From Pedobacter sp. MC2016-14 (lineage in GTDB: Bacteria; Bacteroidota; Bacteroidia; Sphingobacteriales; Sphingobacteriaceae): DNA of 64,000 bases. The notes beneath the pieces are model-generated. The model ran no database searches, had not been told where the DNA came from, and worked only from the letters and a program-made list of their open reading frames with translations. The translations under genes and the position numbers were made by a program. Where the stretch lies: positions 2,604,001 to 2,668,000 of the forward strand of contig NZ_JAJMPA010000001.1 in assembly GCF_020991475.1 (NCBI RefSeq). The letters run 5' to 3'. The stretch's first letter is position 1. Each line of letters opens with the position of its first letter. Positions 16,373-25,411 of this stretch are shown piece after piece.

Positions 16373-18895
16373 ATGTTTAAACCTATTTTACTTACACTGG
16401 CGCTAAGCGGCTTTGTATTGTCAACTAATGCCCAGGAAAAAAAGCCGGAGGCATCCACAAAAAAGATAGCTGTCCCTGTTAAAAAGGCCGACAGTGTACC
16501 TGGAGCACCAAAAGCCTACAATGAAGTCATCACGGCTAAAGCAAAAACTTCTGTTGGTATGATTAATGTTCATCAAATTGCGCTCAAGTACTTTTTTGAA
16601 ATCCCCGATACCTTGTTGGGTAGAGAATTGCTAATCGTAAACCGGATCTCCAAAGCGGCATCAGGAACACGTCCTCAGATGTTGGGCTATGCTGGTGATG
16701 AGATTGCTGAAAATGTAGTTAGTTTTGAAAAGGGGCCTAACGACCGTATATTTTTGCGCTTGAATTCTTTTAATGAACGTTCAGGCGATACGACCTCTAA
16801 TGGTTTGTATAAGTCTGTACGTAATTCAAATATTCAGCCAATTGTTGCTTCTTTCTCGGTTAAAGCTTATGGACAGAAGGGGCAAATTAAAAGCTCGGTA
16901 ATTGACGTTACGGAATATTTGAATACAGAAAATGAGGTTTTTTTCTTTAGTCCCGGTGTTAAAACTGCTCTCGGCATTGGTGGCATACAAACTGATAAGT
17001 CATATATAGGTTCTCTTAGTACTTATCCAAAGAATGTAGAGATTCGCACTATTCGTACTTATACTAAAGGGCCTGTAGCTGGTCAACCCACTATCTCCAC
17101 TATTCCTGTAACATATGAGCTAAATAGTTCCATGGTACTTTTGCCTAAGATTCCGATGAAAGCACGTTATGCGGATGCAAGGGTAGGTTTTTTTGCGCAC
17201 GGTTATACAGATTTTGACGGAGACCCTCAAGGTGTAAGGCAATCTGCTGTGATGGTTCGCTGGCGCATGGAGCCTAAAACCGGGGATATTGAAAAATATA
17301 AACGCGGAAAACTGGTAGAACCTAAAAAGCCGATTATCTATTACATAGATCCGGCAACCCCAAAAAAATGGGTGCCTTACCTCATTGCTGGTGTTAATGA
17401 CTGGGCTAAGGCATTTGAACAGGCTGGATTTAAAAATGCAATTAAAGCATTACCTGCACCAGCTAACGATCCAAACTGGAGCATTGATGATGCTACCCAT
17501 AACGTAATTGTTTATAAACCTTCGTCTGTTGCCAATGCAAGTGGTCCGAATGTGCATGATCCGCGAAGCGGAGAAATCATTGAGAGCCATATTAATTGGT
17601 ACCACAACATTATGCAGCTGGTTAGAAACTGGTATATGATCCAGGCGGGTGCTATTGATCATAAGGCCAGAAAACTAAAGTTTGATGATGAATTGATGGG
17701 GCAGTTGATCCGCTTTGTCTCCTCTCATGAAGTGGGGCATACTTTGGGACTGTTGCATAACTACGGTTCAAGTTCAACGGTTCCGGTAGAAAAACTAAGG
17801 GACAAAGCCTTTGTAGAAAAATATGGACACACGCCATCTATCATGGATTATGCCCGTTTTAACTATGTGGCCCAGCCAGAAGACCATATTACACAGAAAG
17901 GAATTTTTCCAAGAATTGGAGAATATGACAGGTGGGCAATTGAATTTGGCTACCGTTGGCTGCCGCAGTTTAATTCACCTGATGCGGAAATACCGTACAT
18001 GAACAAGCTGATTATTGATAGCCTGGATAAAAATAAGCGCTTGTTTTTTGGTTCGGAGGGAGAGTCCCTTGACCCGCGTTCGCAAAGTGAAGATTTGGGA
18101 GATGATGCGGTTAAGGCCAGTATATACGGAATTAAAAATCTTCAACGCATTATCCCGCAGCTAAAAGATTGGACAAAGGAACCTAACGAGGGTTATGAAA
18201 ACCTTAAACTGATGTATGACCAGGCATTTAGGCAATACATGTTATATACCGCACATGTACTTAAAACTATAGGAGGGGAATATCACACTAACAGGAGTAT
18301 CGAACAAAATGGAAACGTTTTTGAACCAGTATCTTATAAGAAGCAAAAGGAAGCGATGCAATTCTTTAACGATTATGTATTCAACATTCCGGAGTGGATG
18401 TTGAAAGATCAAAATGATCCGCTTACGAGGTCTAATCCAGGCATATATATGGAGGTTGCGCAAAATAATGCTTTACAGAGGTTACAGGGGTCTGGAATTC
18501 TTATGGAATTTATAAAAAATGAAGAATACAGCAAAGGAAAAACCTACACCTGTTCTGAATTTCTGGAAGATTTGAAGAAAAGCATCTGGACGGAACTGTA
18601 TACCGGAAAATCTATTGATCTTAACCGGAGAAACCTGCAGAAAACATACATCACCAATACCATTAATTCGTTTAAGGCTACAGGTGAGATTGTCGGAAAA
18701 AATAGTGGAAACGGCGTGATATATTATATAAATCCAGATCCAACTAGAAATGATGTTTCCAGCTTAGTTCGTGCCCATTTAATATCCTTGAAAGAAGATA
18801 TTCGCAAAGCAATTCCTTCGCAAAAAGGAATGTCTTTATATCATCTTGAGGATGCTGTTAAGAGAATTGATGATGTTTTAGATCCTGTAAAATAA
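16373..18895 (+). CDS. Secreted zinc-dependent metalloprotease (DUF5117/DUF4953 type)
   Basis: 840 aa with a signal peptide ending STNAQ. The N-terminal part (about 60-330) is the beta-rich DUF5118/DUF5117-like region: ALKYFFEIPDTLLGRELLIVNRIS and SFSVKAYGQKG. The catalytic domain carries the metzincin-like HEVGHTLGLLH, with His452, Glu453, His456 and His462 visible, followed by SIMDYARFNYVAQPED, where the Met-turn-like SIMDY is expected. The C-terminal third is helical. These proteins are periplasmic or surface zinc peptidases of Bacteroidota with few characterised examples. Its place at the end of a SusCD operon suggests it processes the imported material, which would then be peptide or protein. 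The operon ends here with a hairpin about 58 nt downstream. Confidence 0.88.
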   Translation: MFKPILLTLALSGFVLSTNAQEKKPEASTKKIAVPVKKADSVPGAPKAYNEVITAKAKTSVGMINVHQIALKYFFEIPDTLLGRELLIVNRISKAASGTRPQMLGYAGDEIAENVVSFEKGPNDRIFLRLNSFNERSGDTTSNGLYKSVRNSNIQPIVASFSVKAYGQKGQIKSSVIDVTEYLNTENEVFFFSPGVKTALGIGGIQTDKSYIGSLSTYPKNVEIRTIRTYTKGPVAGQPTISTIPVTYELNSSMVLLPKIPMKARYADARVGFFAHGYTDFDGDPQGVRQSAVMVRWRMEPKTGDIEKYKRGKLVEPKKPIIYYIDPATPKKWVPYLIAGVNDWAKAFEQAGFKNAIKALPAPANDPNWSIDDATHNVIVYKPSSVANASGPNVHDPRSGEIIESHINWYHNIMQLVRNWYMIQAGAIDHKARKLKFDDELMGQLIRFVSSHEVGHTLGLLHNYGSSSTVPVEKLRDKAFVEKYGHTPSIMDYARFNYVAQPEDHITQKGIFPRIGEYDRWAIEFGYRWLPQFNSPDAEIPYMNKLIIDSLDKNKRLFFGSEGESLDPRSQSEDLGDDAVKASIYGIKNLQRIIPQLKDWTKEPNEGYENLKLMYDQAFRQYMLYTAHVLKTIGGEYHTNRSIEQNGNVFEPVSYKKQKEAMQFFNDYVFNIPEWMLKDQNDPLTRSNPGIYMEVAQNNALQRLQGSGILMEFIKNEEYSKGKTYTCSEFLEDLKKSIWTELYTGKSIDLNRRNLQKTYITNTINSFKATGEIVGKNSGNGVIYYINPDPTRNDVSSLVRAHLISLKEDIRKAIPSQKGMSLYHLEDAVKRIDDVLDPVK

Positions 18896-19321
18896 TAGCA
18901 AAAGTGCATTAATGTATTTGGCGCATAAGTTGTTATCATATAAATAAGTTGAAAATAGGCTGTGTTATACTCATGTATAATCAGCCTATTTAGTTGTATT
19001 AAGACTCTGCCGGGTTCTCAATAAGCCGGATCTTTTACAGTATAGCTACAGCTTGGTTTTGGCCGTATGCCTTTTAGATGTGTTGCTAAAGTTAGCCGTA
19101 ACTAAGTTTTTACAAGCGTCTCAATATAACGATAATATAGACGCCGTTTTCCTAAGTGTTTAATACACTGCGCTGTTTATACAAGATAAACTTTGTAAAA
19201 ACCTAAATCCTTCATAATTCTCTTCCGGACGTTTTAAAAGGGGGGATAGAGGGGGACAGTTATGCAAATCATTCCGTTTAATATTGTTTTTTATTAAACA
19301 AGTCATTTTAACCAAATATAT
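18896..19321. other. 426-nt intergenic region before the rhamnose operon
   Basis: It contains a hairpin at 18953-18991, a 6-bp inverted repeat GCGTCT/AGACGC at 19116-19121 and 19139-19144, and a 13-nt direct repeat TATGCAAATCATT at 19261-19273 and 19321-19333, exactly 60 nt apart, whose second copy includes the rhaT start codon. The first copy starts an 11-codon frame ending at 19297. No consensus TAnnTTTG promoter or protein gene was found here. Confidence 0.6.
18953..18991 (+). terminator. Hairpin after the metalloprotease operon
   Basis: AAATAGGCTG at 18953-18962 pairs with 18982-18991, and TTATAC at 18965-18970 pairs with GTATAA at 18975-18980, with a small asymmetric internal loop and a TCAT apex. 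The following T tract is short (TTTAG), so termination strength is uncertain. Confidence 0.6.
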
Positions 19322-20413
19322 ATGCAAATCATTTTTGGAGTTCTATTCCATTTTATCGGAGGCTTCGCTTCTGGCAGTTTCTATATCCCTTATAAAAAAG
19401 TAAAAGGTTGGGCTTGGGAGAGTTACTGGATAGTTGGTGGGATTTTTTCATGGCTGATAGTACCACCTCTTGCTGCTTATTTAACAATTCCAAATTTTAG
19501 TGACATCATTGCAAGTACAAGCGGGAGCATTTTAACCCTTACTTATTTCTTTGGGATCCTTTGGGGGATTGGCGGTTTAACCTACGGTTTGGGTGTTCGG
19601 TATTTGGGTGTTTCATTGGGAAGTAGCATTATTTTAGGCCTTTCCATGGTGATTGGTTCCATATTACCTTCTATATATTTCCAGTTTTTTCCACAGGTAG
19701 GTAAGGATCCGTTTGTTGTATTTTTGGCTACTGAATGGGGAAGAACGGTGATGTTCGGACTTTTAGTTTGTGTTGTTGGAATCATAGTCTGCGGTAAAGC
19801 AGGTGTGATGAAAGAAAGAGAAATTAAATCAGCAGCCACAGACCCGCACGGAATGGAGGTCAAAACAGAATACAAATTCGGCTTGGGTTTGTTTGTTGGC
19901 ATTGTTTCGGGAGTGTTGAGCGCTTGTTTCAATTTTGGTCTTGAAGCCGGAAAACCGATGGCTGATGCCGCAAATGCGCTCTGGAAAGTTGCAAATCCTG
20001 CAGAGACGGGGAATTTCCTTTTTCAAAATAACGTAACCTACATTGTTGTGCTTTGGGGCGGATTAACTACCAATTTTATCTGGTGTATGATTTTAAATGC
20101 CAGAAATAAAACTTTCGGTGATTACACCAAAAAAAGCACACCTCTATTAAAGAATTATATCTTTTCTGCATTGGCAGGGACTACCTGGTTTTTGCAATTC
20201 TTCTTCTACGGAATGGGCGAGAGTAAAATGGGGAATGGCGCAAGCTCCTGGATTTTGCACATGGCATTTATCATTTTGATTGCCAATGCATGGGGACTGG
20301 TTTTGAAAGAATGGAGCGGTGTGCAAAAGAAAACTTTTTATACACTAATAGCGGGCATATTAATCATTGTTGCCTCCGTACTAATTGTGGGCTACGGAAA
20401 CTCACTAAAATAA
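19322..20413 (+). CDS. rhaT: L-rhamnose/proton symporter
   Basis: 363 aa, about ten membrane segments and no cleaved signal. The N-terminus (GVLFHFIGGFASGSFYIPYKKVKGWAWESYWIVGGIFSW) is the RhaT signature, and the rest follows the drug/metabolite transporter-like fold of this family (FGILWGIGGLTYGLGVRYLGVSLGSSI, ACFNFGLEAGKPMADAA, WFLQFFFYGMGESKMG). It brings L-rhamnose into the cytoplasm with a proton. It is the first gene of the rha operon, 32 nt before the aldolase-dehydrogenase gene. The start at 19322 aligns with the family N-terminus. Rhamnose is expected from rhamnogalacturonan hydrolysis by the enzymes encoded 6 kb downstream. Confidence 0.95.
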   Translation: MQIIFGVLFHFIGGFASGSFYIPYKKVKGWAWESYWIVGGIFSWLIVPPLAAYLTIPNFSDIIASTSGSILTLTYFFGILWGIGGLTYGLGVRYLGVSLGSSIILGLSMVIGSILPSIYFQFFPQVGKDPFVVFLATEWGRTVMFGLLVCVVGIIVCGKAGVMKEREIKSAATDPHGMEVKTEYKFGLGLFVGIVSGVLSACFNFGLEAGKPMADAANALWKVANPAETGNFLFQNNVTYIVVLWGGLTTNFIWCMILNARNKTFGDYTKKSTPLLKNYIFSALAGTTWFLQFFFYGMGESKMGNGASSWILHMAFIILIANAWGLVLKEWSGVQKKTFYTLIAGILIIVASVLIVGYGNSLK

Positions 20414-20445
20414 CTGTCAATTATAACATTTTTAATATATAGAAT

Positions 20446-22566
20446 ATGTCTTTCAATACAACTGAATTTAAACACGTAAGTTACCTTTGGGATGATGCTA
20501 AAGCAGCAGAACTGGCAGGCGATGAAGTAGCCTTGTTGATTTACCGCTCTAATTTGCTTGGAGCAGATTTACGTTTAACCAACTATGGTGGTGGAAATAC
20601 TTCCTGCAAGGCAGATGCGATTGATCCGATTACTGGTCAGCCTGTAGAAGTGATGTGGATTAAAGGGTCCGGTGGTGATATCGGTACCTTAAAACGCAGT
20701 GGTCTTGCCGCATTGTATGTTGAACGTTTAAGAAGTTTAAAAAACAGTTACCGCGGAATTGAGCAGGAAGATGAAATGGTGGAACTTTTTAACCACTGTA
20801 TTTATGATTTAGCTTCTAAAGCGCCTTCTATTGATACACCATTACACGGTTTCTTACCGTTTAAACATATTGATCACCTGCACCCGGATGCAGCTATTGC
20901 AATTGCAGCAGCTAAGGATGGTAAGCAGATTACACATGATTTATTTAACGGCACAATAGGCTGGGTTGACTGGCAAAAACCAGGTTTTGATTTAGGTCTG
21001 CAACTTAAAGCTTGTTTGGATGAAAATCCTGGTATCCGTGGGATTATGTTGGGCTCACATGGTTTATTTACCTGGGGTGATACAGCTTACGAAAGCTATA
21101 TGAATACCTTAGAAGTAATTGAAATTTGTGCCAATTACCTGGAAGAAAATTATGGTAAAAAAGGCCCTGTATTTGGCGGACAAAAAATAAGCAGCCCTGA
21201 AAAAGCAGCAAGAGAAGCACAAGCTATCTTGCTAGCACCAATACTTCGTGGTTTTTGCTCAAGTGAGCGCAACATGATCGGACATTTTACCGATGATACA
21301 CGCGTACTTGAATTTATCAACTCAAATGATTTAGATCGTTTAGCTCCATTAGGAACAAGCTGTCCTGATCACTTTTTGCGTACCAAAATTAGTCCGCTGG
21401 TATTAGAATTAACTCCCGATGAAGATCTTTCTGATCCTGCAAAGATCAAAGAAAAATTGGAGCCTGCTTTTGTGGCTTACCGTAAAATGTATGCAGATTA
21501 TTATGAGTCTTGCAAACATGAAAACAGCCCTGCAATCAGAGATTCAAACCCTGTTATCATTTTATACCCGGGAATCGGAATGTTCTCTTTTTCAAAAGAT
21601 AAACAAACAACAAGGGTTGCGGCAGAATTTTATATCAATGCTATTAATGTGATGAAAGGTGCAGAAGCGATTTCTGAATATACCTCATTGCCACGTCAGG
21701 AAGCATTTAATATCGAGTATTGGTTATTGGAAGAAGCAAAATTGCAAAGGATGCCAAAGCCAAAAGCGTTATCTGGAAGGATTGCTTTAATTACCGGTAG
21801 TGCTGGTGGTATTGGTAAAGCCATTGCTAAGAAATTTGTAGAAGAAGGTGCTGTTGTGGTACTGAACGATATGAATGCAGAGCGTTTAGCTGGTGCTGGT
21901 GAAGAATTCGAAAAATTGTTTGGAAAGGATTCTTACGCTACAGCATTATTGGATGTAACCAATGCAGCTCAAATTAAAGAAGCTTTTGGCGCAGCCATTT
22001 TGGCTTTTGGTGGAGTAGATTTGATTGTAAACAATGCCGGACTTTCTATTTCTAAAACCATTGCAGACCATAGCGAAAAAGACTGGGACCTGTTGTATGA
22101 CGTATTGGTTAAAGGCCAATTCTTAGTTACACAAGCTGCAGCAGCAGAAATGAAAAAACAGGATATTGGTGGTGATATCATCAACATTGTAAGTAAAAAC
22201 GCGTTGGTTAGCGGACCTAATAATGCAGGGTACGGTAGTGCAAAAGCTGCGCAATTACACTTAAGCAGGTTAAATGCTGCAGAATTAGGTGCTGATGGTA
22301 TCCGTGTAAATGTGGTTAATCCAGATGCGGTAATCAGTGATAGTAACATTTGGTCTGGCGGATGGGCAGAAGGCCGTGCTAAAGCATATGGCATTACTGT
22401 AGCGGAGCTACCTGCTTACTATGCAAAACGTACTTTATTAAATTCAATTATTTTACCGGATGACATTGCAAATGCATGTTTTGCTTTTGCAGGTGGCTTG
22501 TTAAACAAATCTACCGGAAATGTTATCAATGTTGACGGTGGAGTAGCCACTGCATTTGTAAGATAA
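20446..22566 (+). CDS. rhaEW: Bifunctional rhamnulose-1-phosphate aldolase / L-lactaldehyde dehydrogenase
   Basis: 706 aa, two fused domains. The N-terminal class II aldolase domain (about 25-395) has NLLGADLRLTNYGGGNTSCK, TPLHGFLPFKHIDHLHPDA and GIMLGSHGLFTWGD, which supply the metal-binding histidines. The C-terminal short-chain dehydrogenase (about 435-706) has the TGSAGGIGKAIA nucleotide loop, NNAG, and the YGSAKAAQ catalytic Tyr-Lys. It cleaves rhamnulose-1-phosphate into dihydroxyacetone phosphate and L-lactaldehyde and oxidises the aldehyde to L-lactate. This architecture replaces separate RhaD and aldehyde dehydrogenase in many Bacteroidota and in Bacillus. It lies between the transporter and isomerase genes with gaps of 32 and 18 nt. 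Confidence 0.95.
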   Translation: MSFNTTEFKHVSYLWDDAKAAELAGDEVALLIYRSNLLGADLRLTNYGGGNTSCKADAIDPITGQPVEVMWIKGSGGDIGTLKRSGLAALYVERLRSLKNSYRGIEQEDEMVELFNHCIYDLASKAPSIDTPLHGFLPFKHIDHLHPDAAIAIAAAKDGKQITHDLFNGTIGWVDWQKPGFDLGLQLKACLDENPGIRGIMLGSHGLFTWGDTAYESYMNTLEVIEICANYLEENYGKKGPVFGGQKISSPEKAAREAQAILLAPILRGFCSSERNMIGHFTDDTRVLEFINSNDLDRLAPLGTSCPDHFLRTKISPLVLELTPDEDLSDPAKIKEKLEPAFVAYRKMYADYYESCKHENSPAIRDSNPVIILYPGIGMFSFSKDKQTTRVAAEFYINAINVMKGAEAISEYTSLPRQEAFNIEYWLLEEAKLQRMPKPKALSGRIALITGSAGGIGKAIAKKFVEEGAVVVLNDMNAERLAGAGEEFEKLFGKDSYATALLDVTNAAQIKEAFGAAILAFGGVDLIVNNAGLSISKTIADHSEKDWDLLYDVLVKGQFLVTQAAAAEMKKQDIGGDIINIVSKNALVSGPNNAGYGSAKAAQLHLSRLNAAELGADGIRVNVVNPDAVISDSNIWSGGWAEGRAKAYGITVAELPAYYAKRTLLNSIILPDDIANACFAFAGGLLNKSTGNVINVDGGVATAFVR

Positions 22567-22584
22567 TTTGTAATTTTAAAAAAT

Positions 22585-23859
22585 ATGGAAATCGAAAAAT
22601 ATCAGATTGATGCGCACAATGAAAAGTTGAATGCTACCCATGAACGTAGATTTAGCTTTGCAGCATCAGAAAACGAAAACATAGAAGAAGTGATCAGCAA
22701 GCTGATCAAATTTCAAATTGCTATTCCAAGCTGGGCATTAGGTACTGGTGGTACCCGTTTTGGCCGTTTCTCTGGTGGTGGTGAGCCCCGGAGCCTGGAG
22801 GAAAAAATTGAAGATATAGGTTTACTGCACAAGTTAAACCAATCCAGTGGTGCCATTTCATTGCACATTCCCTGGGACATCCCACAAGATTATGATGCCA
22901 TTAAAGCTTTAGCGGCCCACCATAACCTGCGTTTTGACGCCATGAATTCCAATACCTTTCAGGATCAGGCAAGTCAGGAACACAGCTATAAATTTGGCTC
23001 CTTGCAGCATGTTGATAAAGCCGTGCGTAAACAGGCAATTGACCATAACATTGAAGTGATCCGTCAGGGTGTTGCATTAGGATCTGATGCTTTAACCGTA
23101 TGGTTGGCAGATGGTTCATGCTTCCCCGGTCAGCTGAACTTTAGAAAAGCTTTCCAGAATACATTGGAAAGTTTGGAAGAAATCTATGCTGCTTTACCAG
23201 AACAATGGAAAGTATTTGTAGAATACAAAGCATTTGAACCTAATTTTTATTCTACTACGGTGGGAGATTGGGGTCAGTCTTTATTATACGCCAGTAAATT
23301 AGGCCCTAAAGCCTATACCTTGGTAGATCTTGGTCACCATTTACCAAACGCAAACATTGAGCAGATCGTTTCTTTGTTGCTGATGGAAGGAAAGTTAGGT
23401 GGTTTCCACTTCAACGATTCAAAATACGGTGATGATGATTTAACTGCTGGAAGCATGAAACCTTATCAATTGTTCCTTATTTTTAATGAACTTGTAGAAG
23501 GTATGGATGCAAAGGGAATAGAACATGCTACAGGATTAGGTTGGATGATCGATGCTTCTCACAATGTGAAAGATCCTTTGGAAGATTTATTGCAGTCGGT
23601 TGATGCAATTATGCTTTCGTATGCACAAGCCTTACTGGTTGATAGAAAAGCATTGGTGGCTGCTCAACAGGAAAACGATGTAGTACGCTGTCAGGAAATC
23701 CTTCAGCAGGCTTTCCGTACAGACGTAAGGGCTATTGTTCAGGAAGCCAGGTTAAGGAGCGGAGGTGCTGCACAACCGGTAGAATTGTACCGTCAGCTTA
23801 AAGTTAGAGAACAGTTAATTGCCAACAGAGGTTTGAAAACCGTAGCTACAGGATTATAA
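22585..23859 (+). CDS. rhaI: L-rhamnose isomerase (RhaI type)
   Basis: 424 aa, cytosolic TIM barrel of the xylose isomerase-like superfamily. Recognisable segments are IAIPSWALGTGGTRFGRF, ISLHIPWDIPQDYDAIK, LGSDALTVWLADGSCFPGQLNF, VFVEYKAFEPNFY and GGFHFNDSKYGDDDLTAG; the Glu, Asp and His residues in the last ones are the expected metal ligands. It interconverts L-rhamnose and L-rhamnulose. It is of the Pseudomonas stutzeri-like type, not the E. coli RhaA type. It overlaps the kinase gene by one nucleotide (23859), so the pair is translated together. Confidence 0.93.
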   Translation: MEIEKYQIDAHNEKLNATHERRFSFAASENENIEEVISKLIKFQIAIPSWALGTGGTRFGRFSGGGEPRSLEEKIEDIGLLHKLNQSSGAISLHIPWDIPQDYDAIKALAAHHNLRFDAMNSNTFQDQASQEHSYKFGSLQHVDKAVRKQAIDHNIEVIRQGVALGSDALTVWLADGSCFPGQLNFRKAFQNTLESLEEIYAALPEQWKVFVEYKAFEPNFYSTTVGDWGQSLLYASKLGPKAYTLVDLGHHLPNANIEQIVSLLLMEGKLGGFHFNDSKYGDDDLTAGSMKPYQLFLIFNELVEGMDAKGIEHATGLGWMIDASHNVKDPLEDLLQSVDAIMLSYAQALLVDRKALVAAQQENDVVRCQEILQQAFRTDVRAIVQEARLRSGGAAQPVELYRQLKVREQLIANRGLKTVATGL

Positions 23860-25250
23860 TGGCTGCGCTACCAGTTATAGTAATTTTTGATGTTGGCAAG
23901 ACCAATAAAAAGATCTTTTTGTTTGATGAAAACTATAAGATTGTTTTTGAGCGTTCTGCCCGTTTCATAGAAACCTATGATGAGGATGGCGATCCATGTG
24001 AAAACCTGGAGAGTCTTCGTTTGTCTATTTTCGATTCTTTGCGTGAAGTGATGAAGCGCAAAGAATTTGAAATAAAGGCCATCAATTTCTCCACTTACGG
24101 GGCTAGCTTTGTCTATGTAGATGAATACGGTAAACCCCTGGCACCGCTGTATAATTATTTGAAAGCATATCCTGAAGATCTAAAAAAGGAGTTTTATGCC
24201 AAATATGGCGGTGAGACTGCAGTTTCTGCTGCAACAGCTTCTCCAGTATTAGACAGTTTAAATTCTGGAATGCAATTTTACAGGATTAAAAAGGAAAAGC
24301 CGGAAATTTTCAAAAACATTAAATATGCGCTGCATTTGCCACAATATTTAAGCTATCTGGTTTCAGGTGCAGAATACTCAGACCTAACTAGTTTAGGTTG
24401 CCATACACAGCTTTGGGATTTTACCAAAAATGATTACCATGATTGGGTAAAAGCTGAAGGTTTAGACAAGAAACTTGCACCAATAGTTAATGGTGATGAG
24501 GTTTTTCCTTCGGAGTTTCCGGGTAACCAATATAAGGTTGGCGTAGGCTTGCACGATAGTTCTGCTGCGTTGATCCCTTACCTGACCAATTTCCACGAGC
24601 CTTTTGTATTAATTTCAACAGGTACTTGGTGCATTACCTTAAACCCTTTTAATTCTTCTCCATTAACACCAGAAGAATTGGAGCAGGATTGCCTGAGTTA
24701 CATGCAATATAAAGGTACGCCGGTTAAGGCCTCAAGGATCTTTGCCGGTTATGAGCATGAGCAACAGGTAAAACGTATTGCTGCGCATTTTAAGCAAAAC
24801 CCAGGGCGATATAAAGCGATGAAATACGACGCCGGGATTATCTCATCCTTGCTGAAAGACATGGAAAACCGCAATGAGCCTGCTCCTACAGCAAGTAAGG
24901 AATCGGCTTTTGTGAACCGTGACCTTTCGGATTTTGCTTCAGATAAAATTGCTTACCATCAGTTTATGCTGGATATTGCAAGACAGCAGCTGGCATCTAC
25001 CAGTTTGGTGATGACTGGAAATGAGGTTAAGCGGATTTTTGTAGATGGAGGTTTTAGTAAAAACATCATCTATATGAACCTTTTGGCGCTATTGTTTCCT
25101 GATGTAGAGGTATTTGCTGCTTCTATGGCACAGGCTACTGCAATTGGAACCGCATTGGCGATTCATAAGTGCTGGAATACCAAACCAATGCCAAATGATA
25201 TTATTGAATTAAAGTATTATGCATCATCTGTAGCAAACGCAAGTTTGTAG
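23859..25250 (+). CDS. rhaB: Rhamnulokinase (FGGY family)
   Basis: 463 aa. The N-terminal ATPase motif is IVIFDVGKTNKKIFLFDENY (about 7-27) and the C-terminal FGGY half carries LISTGTWCITL and IFVDGGFSKNIIYMNLLALLFPDVEVFAA. It phosphorylates L-rhamnulose to rhamnulose-1-phosphate for the aldolase encoded two genes upstream. The ATG overlaps the isomerase stop by one base. It is the last gene of the rha operon; a clear intrinsic terminator begins 18 nt after its stop. Sequence divergence from E. coli RhaB is substantial, but operon context makes the assignment secure. Confidence 0.9.
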   Translation: MAALPVIVIFDVGKTNKKIFLFDENYKIVFERSARFIETYDEDGDPCENLESLRLSIFDSLREVMKRKEFEIKAINFSTYGASFVYVDEYGKPLAPLYNYLKAYPEDLKKEFYAKYGGETAVSAATASPVLDSLNSGMQFYRIKKEKPEIFKNIKYALHLPQYLSYLVSGAEYSDLTSLGCHTQLWDFTKNDYHDWVKAEGLDKKLAPIVNGDEVFPSEFPGNQYKVGVGLHDSSAALIPYLTNFHEPFVLISTGTWCITLNPFNSSPLTPEELEQDCLSYMQYKGTPVKASRIFAGYEHEQQVKRIAAHFKQNPGRYKAMKYDAGIISSLLKDMENRNEPAPTASKESAFVNRDLSDFASDKIAYHQFMLDIARQQLASTSLVMTGNEVKRIFVDGGFSKNIIYMNLLALLFPDVEVFAASMAQATAIGTALAIHKCWNTKPMPNDIIELKYYASSVANASL

Positions 25251-25267
25251 AAGTAAAACATTTAGCT

Positions 25268-25311
25268 GCAGCACTTAGAGAATTAGTTGTTCTTTAAGTG
25301 CTGCTTTTTTT
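25268..25311 (+). terminator. Intrinsic terminator of the rha operon
   Basis: GCAGCACTTA at 25268-25277 pairs with TAAGTGCTGC at 25295-25304, and a T7 tract follows immediately. It separates the rha operon from the pectin enzyme operon. Confidence 0.9.
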
Positions 25312-25315
25312 ATTG

Positions 25316-25392
25316 CCGACAACGATTGCGCAAAAATTTTACATAGCAGGGGAGCTGTAATCGGATCAAAGTTTGTACAATTGCCTTATAAC
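25316..25392 (+). promoter_or_regulatory. Pectin-regulon operator-like site 1 (before the CE12 esterase)
   Basis: The 24 nt at 25316-25339 match site 2 (31980-32003) at 22 positions; the core is AACGATTGCGCAAA with the palindrome TTGCGCAA, whose central CG is typical of LacI-family operators. A second shared element, GTACAATTGCCTTATAA, starts 54 nt after the core (25375). The start codon is 91 nt from the core. Confidence 0.6.
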
Positions 25393-25411
25393 CATATATA
25401 AATTTTGATTC

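Noticed and set aside
19187..19196. TAAACTTTG as a promoter -7 element for the rha operon
   Set aside because: The spacing between TA and TTTG is three bases instead of two and no TTTG or TTG lies at the proper upstream distance.
21969..22394. 141-codon minus-strand frame inside rhaEW
   Set aside because: It is a shadow of the dehydrogenase domain; codon composition follows the plus-strand gene.
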